Assembly (NCBI RefSeq): GCF_032884065.1
Contig: NC_088866.1
Location: 26,082,335 to 26,146,334, forward strand
Length of the DNA: 64,000 nt
Origin: Artemia franciscana
Lineage: Eukaryota > Arthropoda > Branchiopoda > Anostraca > Artemiidae
Direction of reading: 5' to 3'
The notes below the pieces were generated by a model, which worked only from the letters and a program-made list of their open reading frames with translations, ran no database searches and was not told the origin of the DNA. This document shows positions 12,201 through 23,329 of the stretch, in pieces (position 1 is the first letter of the stretch; each line of letters opens with the position of its first letter). The position numbers were made by a program, and so were the translations under genes.

Positions 12201-15200
12201 TGCATTGATTCACTGTAAATCGGTTTCTTTCGCTATTTTCTTTCAAATTAGCATGAGAAAAGACAAAGAGAAGTGACATAATAATTTGGACTATATATTT
12301 GCAAATTAGCGGGGGGGGGAGGTGAGGGTAGAGCATTCGGACAATGTGAAGTCAGAAAATGATTCTTACTTAATAATATCAGAATAAATGCAGCTAACAC
12401 ATTTTGCATGCAGACCCCCTTTACTCAGCCCCCCTCCTAATGTGCAAATACATATCCCAAATTTGTTTCCAAAGTATTATATTTTTATCATTCTTAGGTA
12501 TATTTTATTAGGATTAATCTAACTTCACCTCTTGAGCTGCTGGGGGTATTTCATATAAGTACCAAATTTCTTTTTAGAATTTTAAAATTATTCACTGAAT
12601 AATCAAGTTTCAAGCTTACATCAGTTGAAGGCAAAGATGAAAAATTATATTCTAAAGTTAGAAAGCAATAAATTCTCTATTTATTGCTTTATTACATTTT
12701 CGCATTTTGAAGTCATTTTTTAATATCCTCTTAAGATTCATTTCAGAGTCTCTTTAAATTTTAGTGACTTTTAAAGGTCATCTATTAGAATTTAGAGGTA
12801 AAAATTGGCTTTTCAAAGATAGCAGTGAGCGAAAATAAAATGGATTTTAATTTTCTAAAAAGAGACTTAAAAATCAAGAAAGATAAAAAAAAATTAAACC
12901 TCAAATTTTAATGAAAAAACCCCCAGTTATGCCGTTAAGCTATTTTTTGTAGTAGTGGGCGCCACATCAAAAGAAAACGTGGATCAACAAAAAACAGGCG
13001 AAAAACATATTAAGCCAAAAAGCTCCAGAAGTTATTGCTTTATTTTGAATTTGCAATTGTCTTCGTTAATCAACAGATGTGTTTATGTTTAACATTTACA
13101 GACGAAGAGCGTTGTGAAATTTGCCTAATTCAGTTATGCTCATTTGACCCCATGGGTAAACTTTTCTCCCTACAAAGTTTGCCTCTTTGTAGAGGTAAAC
13201 TTCGTTTTCAAAAGAAAACGTGGATCAGCAGAAAACAGGCGAAAAACATATTACGCCAAAAAGCTCCAGAAGTTGTTGCTTTATTTTGAATTTGCAATTG
13301 TCTTCGTTAATCAATAGATGTGTTTATGTTTAACATTTACAGACGAAGAGCGTTGTGAAATCTGCCTAATTCAGTTATACTCATTTGACCCCATGGCTCA
13401 ATTTTTCTACCTACAAAGTTTGCCTCTTTCCTAAAAACGTTCTAATTTGAAATAACTAATAGAATAATATTAGAAAATCGAGCTTTTCAAGTATGAATAG
13501 AAACTTTTGTATTTGCTCGGATTAGCTAATTTCGGGTAATTTGGCTACTGGTTTTGGATAAGAGGAAGACGTTGTCTGGTAATAAAAATTCTGAAGTAAA
13601 AATTCTTCAGATCAGTGCATTTCTAAATGCATTTTTTTAGTGCCAAGCCAATAAAATAAACACCCTTCCCCCTGGATTCATCTTGGGTCTGTCCATTCAT
13701 ACCTTAAAAGCTCGATCTCCTACAATTTTCCATTTGTTTTTCTGGAAACTACGAGATTTTAGGGAAATATACTACATTTTTGTCAACGTTGCCGCGTTGT
13801 ACTGCTAACTTAAATAGCAAAGCTTATCAACCACAATTGACTACTCTTTTCATCTGTAAATGTCTAAGCATAATTAACACCCAACAATAAAAATTTGTTT
13901 TTTCTCTTATGATTAGCTTTGAACTGTCCAAAGTGATGATGTTCAGAAGTTAATGTCTAGTAAAATTTGAACATTTTTGCTACTATAAATGACACAAACT
14001 GATCACAAGATTAGCAAACACTAAAAAGAGCGGAACAAGAATATATAAATAATGCTTGAAAGTACACTAATAGCCTATACCATAAACAACTATTTTCTGT
14101 GACCCAAAAATGTAAATTTTATAAGACTAAAAATGAAAGCATGGGTAATTGTTATGAAAAAAATTGCTGCTTAAAAAGTTGAAAATCCAGTGTACCCCCT
14201 CCCCTACAAACACAAAAACCACGAAACCCTTCAATTTCGGTTTTGTGAAAGCTCAGCTTTATCTAGAGAGTGTGATTTTTTTTTTTTAATGCACAAGTTT
14301 GGAAACGAAAGCCCCGTATTGAGTTACTTTTCCACATTTGACTATAAATGAGCTTTCAAAAAGGAAAAATTAACAGAAAATAGCCTTAATTTTCTGTGAA
14401 GTAAAATTTATCCTAGATCCATAAACGTTTGTTTCCCAATATCAACTCCAAAAATATAAATTATGAATTTAAGTCTCTTTTTTGTCAGAATAATCTGCTA
14501 TATTTGTGAATCCAGGTCACATTTTACTTTTTAGAAAATTTAGGCTATTTTTCTTAAGTATTTCCTGTTATTTTTTTCTTTTTTGAAAGTTCACTCAAAG
14601 TTCATTCAATATTGACAAAATGAAGTCTGAAAAATAATATAACCTTTTTTCAGAAAGGGCTTTCGATCAGTAAATTCAAAATTTGCTAGAAAATTAGCTT
14701 CAGTTAGAGCTGAACTCATGAGCTATTTGGTAGCTAGCCAAATTCTCCTGTCCATGGGTTAAGACGGACAAAAAGGAATGCTCTTTCACAGCAATTTGAT
14801 GTTTATACTGTTTCAATTTATTGATTTAAAAAAAAATCAAAAAGAGAAGAAGCATTAACACTAACCTCCTTCATTGCCACCATCAATATAATTGAAAAGT
14901 GTATTGAACAGCGTGCCTCTAACTTCTTCATAGCCAAAAGAATCCACAGATGTGGCAACCCATTTCTTCTGTGGGTAGCGTCTTATTTCGTAATCCTAAA
15001 AGGGGAATAGCATTAAAATTAGGCTATAGTGGTGTTACGTCGGCCCAGTACGTCCATCTCATAGATGACAACCTGTCATCAGCTGGACAATATATCCGGG
15101 ATGTTTTTCTGTTTTACTAGATTTATGTGTAAGAGTATCAATGATATACTTATTTTAGTATTACTTAGTGTTCAACTGCCAACTTTATTATGATTTTTTT

Positions 15201-18200
15201 TTTACGTTTGTTTTTCTTCTCTTTTTTCAAAGAAATCACCAAACTTTCTTTACATCAACTTAGGAATTCGTTGTTTAAAGAGGGTTAGTTAAATTGCAAT
15301 TACATTAAAATCACAAATTTCGTAAAAGTTGCAAAAATTACCAAAGTTTACATATTAAAGAGTCAAACAAGTATTTTGACGCTAATTACCAATGTGATTT
15401 AAGAGGCATAAAATTTTCAAGATGATACACGTCAGGGGGAAGGCGCCACAAGTGGTGGAGGAGTTTCACATATATCTAGTGTTGAAACTGGTGAAATAGG
15501 TCACGGTAAAATTAGGTATTTTACATATTTTACCGTAATTTTACGGGCCTCCGTAAAATTGGTATTTTACCTATTTTATGTAACTTACTATTTTAAGTAA
15601 TTTACGTGTTTTGCTTATTTTATCGGTATTTTATCTATTTTAACGGTATCTTACATATTTTAATGACATTTTTTACGAAGCATTGTGATTTTCAGGGCAC
15701 AAAAGCGCAAAGAGGCTTGTTGAAAAAGGATTGAATATATTTTGTTTCATGTATAGCTGTTTCTTGGTTTAAAAGGACGTCTACCTAATCGAGGTCTCTT
15801 GTTATTGGAACGATAAAGTGTATTATAGTACAGGTAATTATAGTTATAAATATGGTGAATATGGTGAAATACTAGCTAAAATAAAATTACATTAGTTCTG
15901 TGAACTGTTACAGAAATGGCTACAAGCAGGATCAACATATGACGAACAAGAAAAAGTAGTAAGATCAAATAGCCGAGAAAAATGAGGGTAATTTCAGCCA
16001 GCGGACAAAAACGAAGCAAAAATAATAAAGGCAGATATGTTGTTAGGGACTTTCGCCCAACCGTCTTCAATGCTAAATAAAAGAAGGGAAGCTAATCTCG
16101 TTATTTAGCTATAGCTGAGCAGAAGAAAGACTGAATCAAACAAACCAAAAAAACCAAGCCAGAATAAATGCAAGACTATTTACCAATTAGATTGGGCAAG
16201 AATTCTCTGCTTAGCGATTGACTTAGCTATTCTACTGCCCTAATTTTCATTAAAAGTGTAATCAGATGATCTTAATTGAAACTGAAGAAAATTTTCATTT
16301 AAATCCTTTATTTTTAAGTTGTTGTTAATTCAGTTTATAGGAATGTCTCCAGTATCTTTATTTAAAGCAAGGTTTTTATTATTTTTATATTATTTATGAT
16401 TTTTTTTAAATTTCAGCTAACTTCCTAAAAGAATGTGGGAAGCCATTTGCTTCAAAGATTAAAGTTACCTGATTAAAAGATCTACACGGTATGGATTCTA
16501 AACAATGTGGAGGGCCAAAGCAGCATCACTATCCTCATTTAATTTTAAATTTCAGATCTCTTAGAAATTTTGTATTCATGTCTTCTTTTACCTGGATCTG
16601 GGGTTTACCAGCCACTCACGGAATATTCCCCTTTCATCATTGAATATTCCTCCCCCTTTTCCCCTTGGATAATTCTGGATTTTCGTTAGAAGGGAAATTG
16701 AAATTTCTACTCTACTGGTTTAGTCAGGGGCTATCGTATTGCATTGCCAAAGGGAGAGACGATGGGAGGATGGAGGTTGAAATTGATATATGATCCTCAG
16801 GGCCGCATTTAAGATTTTTTTTTTTTGGGGGGGGGGCCTTCAGAGCAGGCACGGTCACCTGAATCAGGAGCTAGATTTGAAAGAAAATTCTGTTGAAGAC
16901 AATCTTAATGATTGTGAAAGTGACTGGATATTCCGCTATTATAATCCAGTACTTAGTTAATGAAAGTCATCAAAGTGTTACGAACTTCTTTTTACTTGTA
17001 TTCAGTACTTTTATGAATATATGAAAAACAACATGTATATGATATGAGGAATGTGGCTAAATACAGCTATTTGAATATGCAAGGCTGTTCCGGTAATATT
17101 TCTCAGGTTTAAACATAGGGAAAAAATGACTAATATTGTTTTACTCTCTGATAATAGTAAATTTGATTTATTTTTTATATTTTTTTTATACTTTTTTTTA
17201 CATAATGGATGTCCGATATCAGGTACTGTCCATTGTCATAGTTATTACCCTAGGCACAAGATTACCAAAGGGATAAAGTACGCAATTAATTAAATTGATG
17301 GAGCTCTAAATGAAGGGGCATTACCTTTTTTAAGCCTAGGAAAAATCAGAATCATTAAAAATTTCATGAAAAGCTGTGTGATGCTTAAAAAGAAATGATC
17401 AACTGGTTTCGTAGCTAAAGGGCAACTCTAAAACACCAATTTTACCATGTATTTCCTAGGGAATAGGTTATTTTACCAATATTACCTTAATTAACCAATT
17501 TTACTTACCAAGTGTTCATTTTACGTTAGTTTTACAGCATTACATATTTCACAAATATTTTCCTACAAGACTCAAAAGACTTGGCGTCATGAAAGCGTAC
17601 CATACGTTATGAAAGTTTCGTTTGACGTTTCATGACATACACCAGATCACGGATACAAGTCATTCCTTCAGTATAGGTATAAAGAGGATTTAGTAAATTA
17701 GGTAACTGAAAGACTAACACAACACAAATTGTGAAAAAAAGTGTCAGCGGAAATATTAACTTAGTTCATCAAGGTGGTGAATCATAGACTTTTACAGGCA
17801 GGCTGAATCATAACAATTTGAATAAAATACATAAGTCATCCAATCGCCGACTAATAATACTTGCTAACGTTTTTCGGTTAGCTCACGGAAACAAAAAAAC
17901 TGTTCACTAGTCAAAATTGTTTGGTTTTCAATTGGGCGTGAAACTTGCTTCCCCAATCTGGGGAAGAAATGACCCAGCAGTAACCCAGTAGTTGTGGAGT
18001 ACAGGGGCGTTTTGCTAATTTTTGAAACATGGGTCAGAATAAGCGTAGTAGTGGTTCAGTTTAATTTATTAACATATTCTACTATAGTTTGTCTTTAAAA
18101 ATATTTGTAGGAAACCACGAAGAATTCGTTAACTTTAAGAAATGTTAACAATTGCTGGGTTAATATTGGCAGTGTAGAAACTAATCATCCTGCTGTTTTG

Positions 18201-18486
18201 CATTGCGGCTTTTTGAATGTTGCGCTTCAAATTCTCGATGACAGTTTTCTCCGACAACGATTCGATTTGGTAGAGAAATTATTTAATAATGCTGCTTTAA
18301 GATGTTTTGGCAGATCATGGAAACAAAATTGTAAAAAAAAATGTTAGCTATTTCAGATAGCGGAAAGTTGCTATAATTATGTCTTAGCTAGCCTAAATTA
18401 TCAATGGAGCGATGACTCACCGTGCGAGTTTCTAGGACTTCATAGGTTGGACTCTGAATTGCAGCTGACACAAAAGCAACAAACGA
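9048..18486 (-). CDS. SOUL gene A: heme-binding protein 2-like (partial, first exon not found)
   Basis: Four exons on the minus strand join in frame with GT-AG borders: 18486-18421 (66 nt), 14995-14866 (130 nt), 12074-11894 (181 nt) and 9243-9048 (196 nt including TGA). The product is a SOUL/HBP family protein, a fold that binds heme or related tetrapyrroles. Diagnostic stretches are DYEIRRYPQKKWVATS, VPMTAPVTTLV, TFTMAFYVPEEFQ and the closing FVNRRNEVWFP. The exon at 18486-18421 opens with hydrophobic residues (SFVAFVSAA), so it probably holds the second half of a signal peptide, as in gene B; the protein is then secreted or lumenal. The first exon, expected to be about 24 nt, was not found upstream. 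Gene B at 44.4-52.7 kb has the same exon lengths and phases. Introns are large and full of repeats. No damage is visible in the exons. Confidence 0.88.
9244..11893. other. Intron 4 of SOUL gene A, no other feature seen
   Basis: 2.65 kb of AT-rich DNA between exons 5 and 4. A few short open frames exist but none resembles a known protein. No transposon ends were recognised. Confidence 0.6.
11894..12074 (-). CDS. SOUL gene A exon 4
   Basis: 181 nt, acceptor TTTTTAG, donor GTAGGT. It encodes VPMTAPVTTLV, TFTMAFYVPEEFQ and IEDRPEFELYS, the central SOUL strands. Confidence 0.92.
12283..12570. repeat. Repeat family E (palindromic MITE-like), in intron 3 of SOUL gene A
   Basis: The left part (12283-12330; GGACTATATATTTGC then a G run) and right part (12392-12462; C runs then TGTGCAAATACATATCC) are imperfect inverted copies. 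A following 100-nt stretch matches 33000-33150, and the palindrome matches 33766-34063. Shared sequence at three places shows a dispersed repeat; the palindrome suggests a MITE or foldback element. Confidence 0.55.
12967..13432. repeat. 241-bp tandem duplication in intron 3 of SOUL gene A
   Basis: Two head-to-tail copies, 12967-13207 and 13208-about 13432, period 241 bases, roughly 94% identical by eye. Both contain AAAAGAAAACGTGGATCA and CAGACGAAGAGCGTTGTG. No coding role is seen. Confidence 0.85.
14866..14995 (-). CDS. SOUL gene A exon 3
   Basis: 130 nt, starts phase 0 after TTTTAG and ends with one extra base before GTTAGT. It encodes DYEIRRYPQKKWVATS followed by LFNTLFNYIDGGN, the N-terminal part of the SOUL domain. 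Confidence 0.9.
15490..15680. repeat. TTTTAC-rich low-complexity tract in intron 2 of SOUL gene A
   Basis: A run of imperfect units such as GGTATTTTAC and GTAAAATTGG with inversions among themselves. A related tract (ACCAATTTTACC and similar) is at 17430-17560, in opposite sense, so the two may be the ends of one 2-kb element. Between them I see no coding sequence. Confidence 0.5.
17430..17560. repeat. Second TTTTAC-rich tract, opposite sense
   Basis: Contains CCAATTTTACC, GGTTATTTTACCAATATTACC-like units and TTTTACTTACC. It mirrors the tract at 15490-15680. The rest of intron 2 (14996-18420) shows nothing else except a G-run near 16828-16838. Confidence 0.4.
18421..18486 (-). CDS. SOUL gene A exon 2 (signal-peptide end, mature start)
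   Basis: 66 nt, 22 codons, phase 0 at both ends, acceptor TTTTTAG and donor GTGAGT. It encodes a hydrophobic SFVAFVSAA and then SPTYEVLETRT, which aligns with ETPYEVIETAA of gene B exon 2, also 22 codons. Confidence 0.85.
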
Positions 18487-19750
18487 CTAAAAAGAAATTC
18501 TAAATTCAAATAAACTATATTAAGAAGTTCTAAGCACAACTCCTTACTTGTACAGTTTTTCGTCATTAAATGGTGTTAAATACAAAGCACTACATACTAT
18601 TATTTCGTAAATTATTGAACTGACAAGGTCTACTTGCTGCTGTTGATTAATACTAGGCGGAACCCGACATTCAGAGTACGCATTGTCCCTTGAAAGGGTA
18701 CTACAGGGGAAAGGGGCAAGCTAAAAACTGCAAGTGGTAATTCCTATTATCATTACAGATTTGAAATCTACAAAGAAGAAGAAATAGGTTTAGTCTTAAA
18801 ATATTCTTTTATAGGTCCCTTGCAATTTTACAGTTTAACCCCTTTTAAGAATGAAATTAGATTTTACCATAAATAGTAAGCATAGTTCGGCTAAACGTTG
18901 TTTTGAAACCTCTTTGCACTGAATAAATGTTGATTTTGGTAAAATTTGCTTGGAAGTTCACTTTGTTTCATTCGTTTTCAAAATATTTATTTCAAAAAAA
19001 TAATTTTTAAAAACTATTTTAGAATTTTTTGCTAGGATATCTTTTGTCATATTTAAACAATATGTTGGAAAATATTAACTCGCATAATTGTTGTTGCACC
19101 AAAATACAACAAATCCTATGGCTTGCTATAGGCATACATAATCACATTACGACAAAGTTTTGCAATACTGTGAAAAACCGCAATAATTAATGACCAAAGG
19201 ACCTAATACGAGTGGAGCAAAACAAACACATCATACTGAAATAAGCTTTGTGTAGAAAATTGACAAAGCAATTTTAAACAAATTAAAAGTCTGTATTCAT
19301 TTATTTATTAGATCATAATAGAATAATCTCTATGGCTTGTTGCAAAACTATCACATATTTATAATAAAATTTTGGGTGCTCGACATATTCCCCTCTTAGA
19401 AAATTATCCCCTCGGTGAAATTCCCCAGTAATATTTCCACCCTTGAAAAGTTACCCCCCATAGCCCCCTCCACCCGAAAAATACACCACTTCTCGCAGAA
19501 AAATCTCCTTTAGAAAATACCCCTTTAAAAATTCCCCCATGTAAAATTGAGCCAAATAAAATTGATGAAGAAAAGAAGCAACTCGGGATTGTTTGACTTA
19601 TATTCCAATACAGGCGTAAAGTGTGGCGTAGAACACCCTATAGTATTCGATTTTACAATTTTGTTTATTCCATTTTGTGATTTTTGGGGTTGAGTTATCA
19701 TAACAATTGTAAAGGTTAGAGAAAACAATTTGAAACTACATTTACTTTGC
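18487..19750. other. Upstream of SOUL gene A exon 2, AT-rich, no feature seen
   Basis: This 1.26-kb stretch should hold or lead to the first exon of SOUL gene A. I looked on the minus strand for an ATG followed by a short hydrophobic frame-0 exon and a GT donor and found none convincing. Confidence 0.5.
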
Positions 19751-19754
19751 CGAG

Positions 19755-20000
19755 AGTTTGGTTTCGCCAAGTAAAGTGTTGCGAGAGCAACATTTTGGTT
19801 TTGTTTCCTTGCTTGGATTAAACGCTGAAGTTGTTAATGTGTAAGGATCTTAAAATAATCTAGACCTATGTTGCCAGAGCAACGTGAAGAGTTGCGGCAA
19901 CCTTTGCCCGGGTTCGCCGAATAAAGTTTTGCGAGCGCAACACTCTAGTTTTGTTTCTTTGCTATCAGTTAAACGCTGAAGTTGTCAGCCTATCAGAGCT
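19755..20000. repeat. Tandem pair of element ends
   Basis: Two copies about 150 bases apart of TCGCC-AA-TAAAG-TTTGCGAG-GCAAC followed by GTTTTGTTTC and AAACGCTGAAGTTGT: one at about 19765-19835 and one at about 19912-20000. They make a doubled left end of the element. Confidence 0.6.
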
Positions 20001-23000
20001 TTTAAAACGTTATGTTCAAAGAAGAACGCGATCAGAAATCACATGATCAAAGGCTATTCCTCAGCGTTGAAAAAACAACAATAACAAAAGAATATAAAAA
20101 GAAGGGACTAAATTGACTTTGCAGCCAGTTGAACATTATCAATCGTAGACCTCGTGACGGATGATAACTTGAAACAGTATCTTATATGATCTAGCTGGTA
20201 TTATAAAGCTATCCGTAACTTTTCAGGATCAAAATACCATAGATGACACTCTATTAATTATTACGAAACCACCTCGTTGTTTTACGTTATCGTTTGTACC
20301 CGTTGCGTAAACACTTAATTCTAGGTTACAGTGAGTATGAGTAGGCTACACCAACTAGCAAAAGTTATAACCCCCTCTTCACTAAAGATGATTGTAGCCT
20401 AACAGACGATTATTACTTACAAGTCCCCTACATGTCTTACCACTGGAACCAACTCGGTCTTACCATCAAATACACTGGAAACAAATAATATGTACACCAA
20501 ATAGCAAAATTTGCAAACCCCTCATTGCCGAAGATGATTATAAACTAACAGCGACCTTTCCTTACAAGTCCCCTACATGTCTCACGATTGGTACCGGCCT
20601 ATTTTTGGTTTCAGTGTGAACCCTACTACTGAAGTTGTCTATCTCTTGAAACTTTCAAACTAGTATATCTCATGAAGGATTTTTTGAACCAAAAAATGGA
20701 TGACATATACATTGAGCAGCTCATCAAGAGCTATCGATTGCCGTCGAAAAAATTCTATCTGTCTTAGTTCAAAAGTTGATTATTTTTTTTGCCGTAAGCC
20801 AACTTTCTATCGTCACCACTTAGAAAGGAGCAAAGGATAAGCTCCAATTTCTTTAGCAATAATAGAACTTTTAAAGTTTAACAGGTTCATCTGATGACAT
20901 TTCTCTATCTCAATCCCAAGTCCGAAAAAACAAATGATAAACCCAGCCGAAATCACGGAAGCACTTTCGGGCCCGTGGGAAAATGCCGCTTTTTTGCTTC
21001 TGTAAATTTATCTATTTATCACTCAAAGAAGAAATATTGGCAGTGGGACCGGGTAACTGCTGCAAGTTCATCTTCAATTGCTAGAACGGAGCTTTCCACT
21101 CGAAAGCAGAAACATGGTTTGATGAAACGAAAGCTTGGCTGCACAACTTCAGATACTCCTCTCTGAGACACAGGCTACATAACTCCACTTCACTTTGCAC
21201 ACCATAGGCTCTGGCTCTTGGACAAGCGAAAACTATCCTTTTTGGCCCCAGGGAAGAGCTCTGCGGAGCTTTCCAAAATGTAATGCCGTATTAGTCAATC
21301 TGGCCTATGGTCCACACTTTCCGCAAAAACCGCACAGGTTAGAGACCCTTACCATTTTCCACGAATAAGCCGACATCGGCGGCATAGGAAAAAAAACGGG
21401 AAAAAACCAAAGTGTTGCTCTCGCAACACAATACAATAGACACCTAATTTAAAGAAATACAGAACATCGAAAATAGGGACCAAATTGACTTTGCGGACGG
21501 TTGAACTTTATCCTTTTCAATCGTAGACATCGGAACTGGTGAAAACTTGGGACATTATCTTATACAACCTATTGGGTATTATGAAGCCGTCCGTAACTGT
21601 TCATAACCATTAGATGACCTTTATCCTTTTCAATAGTAGTCGTCGTGACGGATGAAAACTTAAAACAATATCTTATATAATCTAGTTGGTATTATAAAGC
21701 TATCCGTAACTTTACACGATCAAAATACCATAGATGATAGTCTATGAACTATTACAAAACTACCTCACTGTTTTACGTTATTGTTTGCACCCGTTGCGTA
21801 AATACTTAATTCTAGGTCACAGTAAGTGATAGACCATCGATTCAAGCTTTCTTGCGGTCAGATTTACATAGATCGAATACAATGTGCGCCAATTCGCACA
21901 AATTTCTAGGCTAAAATGAGCCGATTCTTACTTACAACTCCCTCTCTCGTGATAAGACATCAATTTCACCGGAAACAAATAAATGGGTACACCAACTAGC
22001 AAAAGTTTCAAACACCTCATCACTTAAGATGATCGTAGCCTAAGAGCCGATTATTACTTATAAGTCCCCTACATGTCTTACTTACCACTGGAATCAAATT
22101 GTTTTTTACCATCAAACACACCGGAAACAAATAATAGGTAATTAAACTTGCAAGAGTTGCGAGCCCCTCATTGCAACTAGAAAAAGTTGCAAACCCCCCA
22201 TTGCTGAAGATGATTGTAGCCTAACAGCCGATTATTACTTACAAGTTCCCTACATGTCTTACCACTGGAACCAAGTTGGCTTTACCAACAAATACACCGG
22301 AAACAAGCAATATGTACACCAACTAGCGGAAATTGCGAACCCCTCATTGCTGAAAACGATTGTGAGCCGACAGTTGACTGTTGCTTAAAATTCCCCTGTA
22401 TGTCTCACAATTGGTATCTGCCTATTTTGGGTTTCAGTGTATAACTTACTACTGAAGTTGTCAACCCCTTTAAACTTTCAAACTGGTATGTCTCCTGAAG
22501 GAATTTCTCTACCAAAAAATAGATGAAATATACTTTGATCAGCTCATGAAGAGCCATCGACTGCCGTGAAAAATCTATCTCTCTTAGTTCAAAAGTTGAC
22601 TTTTTTGCCGTAGGCAAAGTTTGTAACGTCATCACTTAGAAAGGAACAAAGGATAAACTATAATCTCCTTAGCAATGAGAGAACTTTTAAAGTTTAAGAG
22701 GCACATCTGATAAGATTTCTCTACCGCAATCCCAAGTGCGACAAACCGAATGATAAACTCAGCTGAAATCACGAACAGAAATGGGTAGAAACAATAGATG
22801 GCAGCATTTTCGGACCCATGGGAAAGTTCCACTTTTTGTTTCTGTAAATTTTCTATTTATCACTCAAAGGAGATATATTGACTGTGGGGCTGGGTAACTG
22901 CTGCTTATATTTAACACTTATTGATTTTAGTCCATCTTCAATTTGAAACTGGTGCCTGCTAGAACGGATTTTTCCACTCGAAAGCAAAAAAATGGTTTGA

Positions 23001-23325
23001 TGAAACGAAGCTTGACTGCATAACTTTAGATAGTTCTCTCTAACATAGGCTATAAAACTCCACTTTACTTCACACACTATAGGCTCTAGCTCAAGGACAA
23101 GCAAAAACCATCCTTTTTGGCCCCAGGCAAGAGTTCTACGAAGCTTTGCGCAATCCAAAGTTATATTAATCACTCCGGCCTGAGGTCCACAGTTTTCGTA
23201 AAAACAGCAGAGCTTAGACCCTTACCGCTTTCTAGGAATAAGCTGAAATCGGGGTGCTAGGAACAAAAAAAAAAAAAAAAAAAAAAAACGACAAAACCAA
23301 AGTGTTGCTCTCCCAACACAAATAC
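19755..23325. mobile_element. Non-autonomous element with inverted ends and internal duplications
   Basis: The left end (about 19778) reads GTGTTGCGAGAGCAACATTT and the right end (about 23320, reverse strand) reads GTGTTGGGAGAGCAACACTTT, an inverted pair of about 25 bases. A second right-end copy lies at 21410-21428, so two units seem to be fused: about 20100-21428 and 21475-23320 share long stretches (ACTTTGC then a TTGAAC block, TTAATTCTAGG, YTACATGTCTYAC). Inside, a 130-160-bp block (CACCAACTAGCAAAAGTT ... CTACATGTCTTACC) recurs at least five times. No transposase is visible. Confidence 0.6.
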
Positions 23326-23329
23326 GAAA

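Noticed and set aside
13035-13289. Open frame with CEICLIQLC, suggesting a zinc finger
   Set aside because: It spans the border of the 241-bp tandem duplication and has no complete zinc motif.
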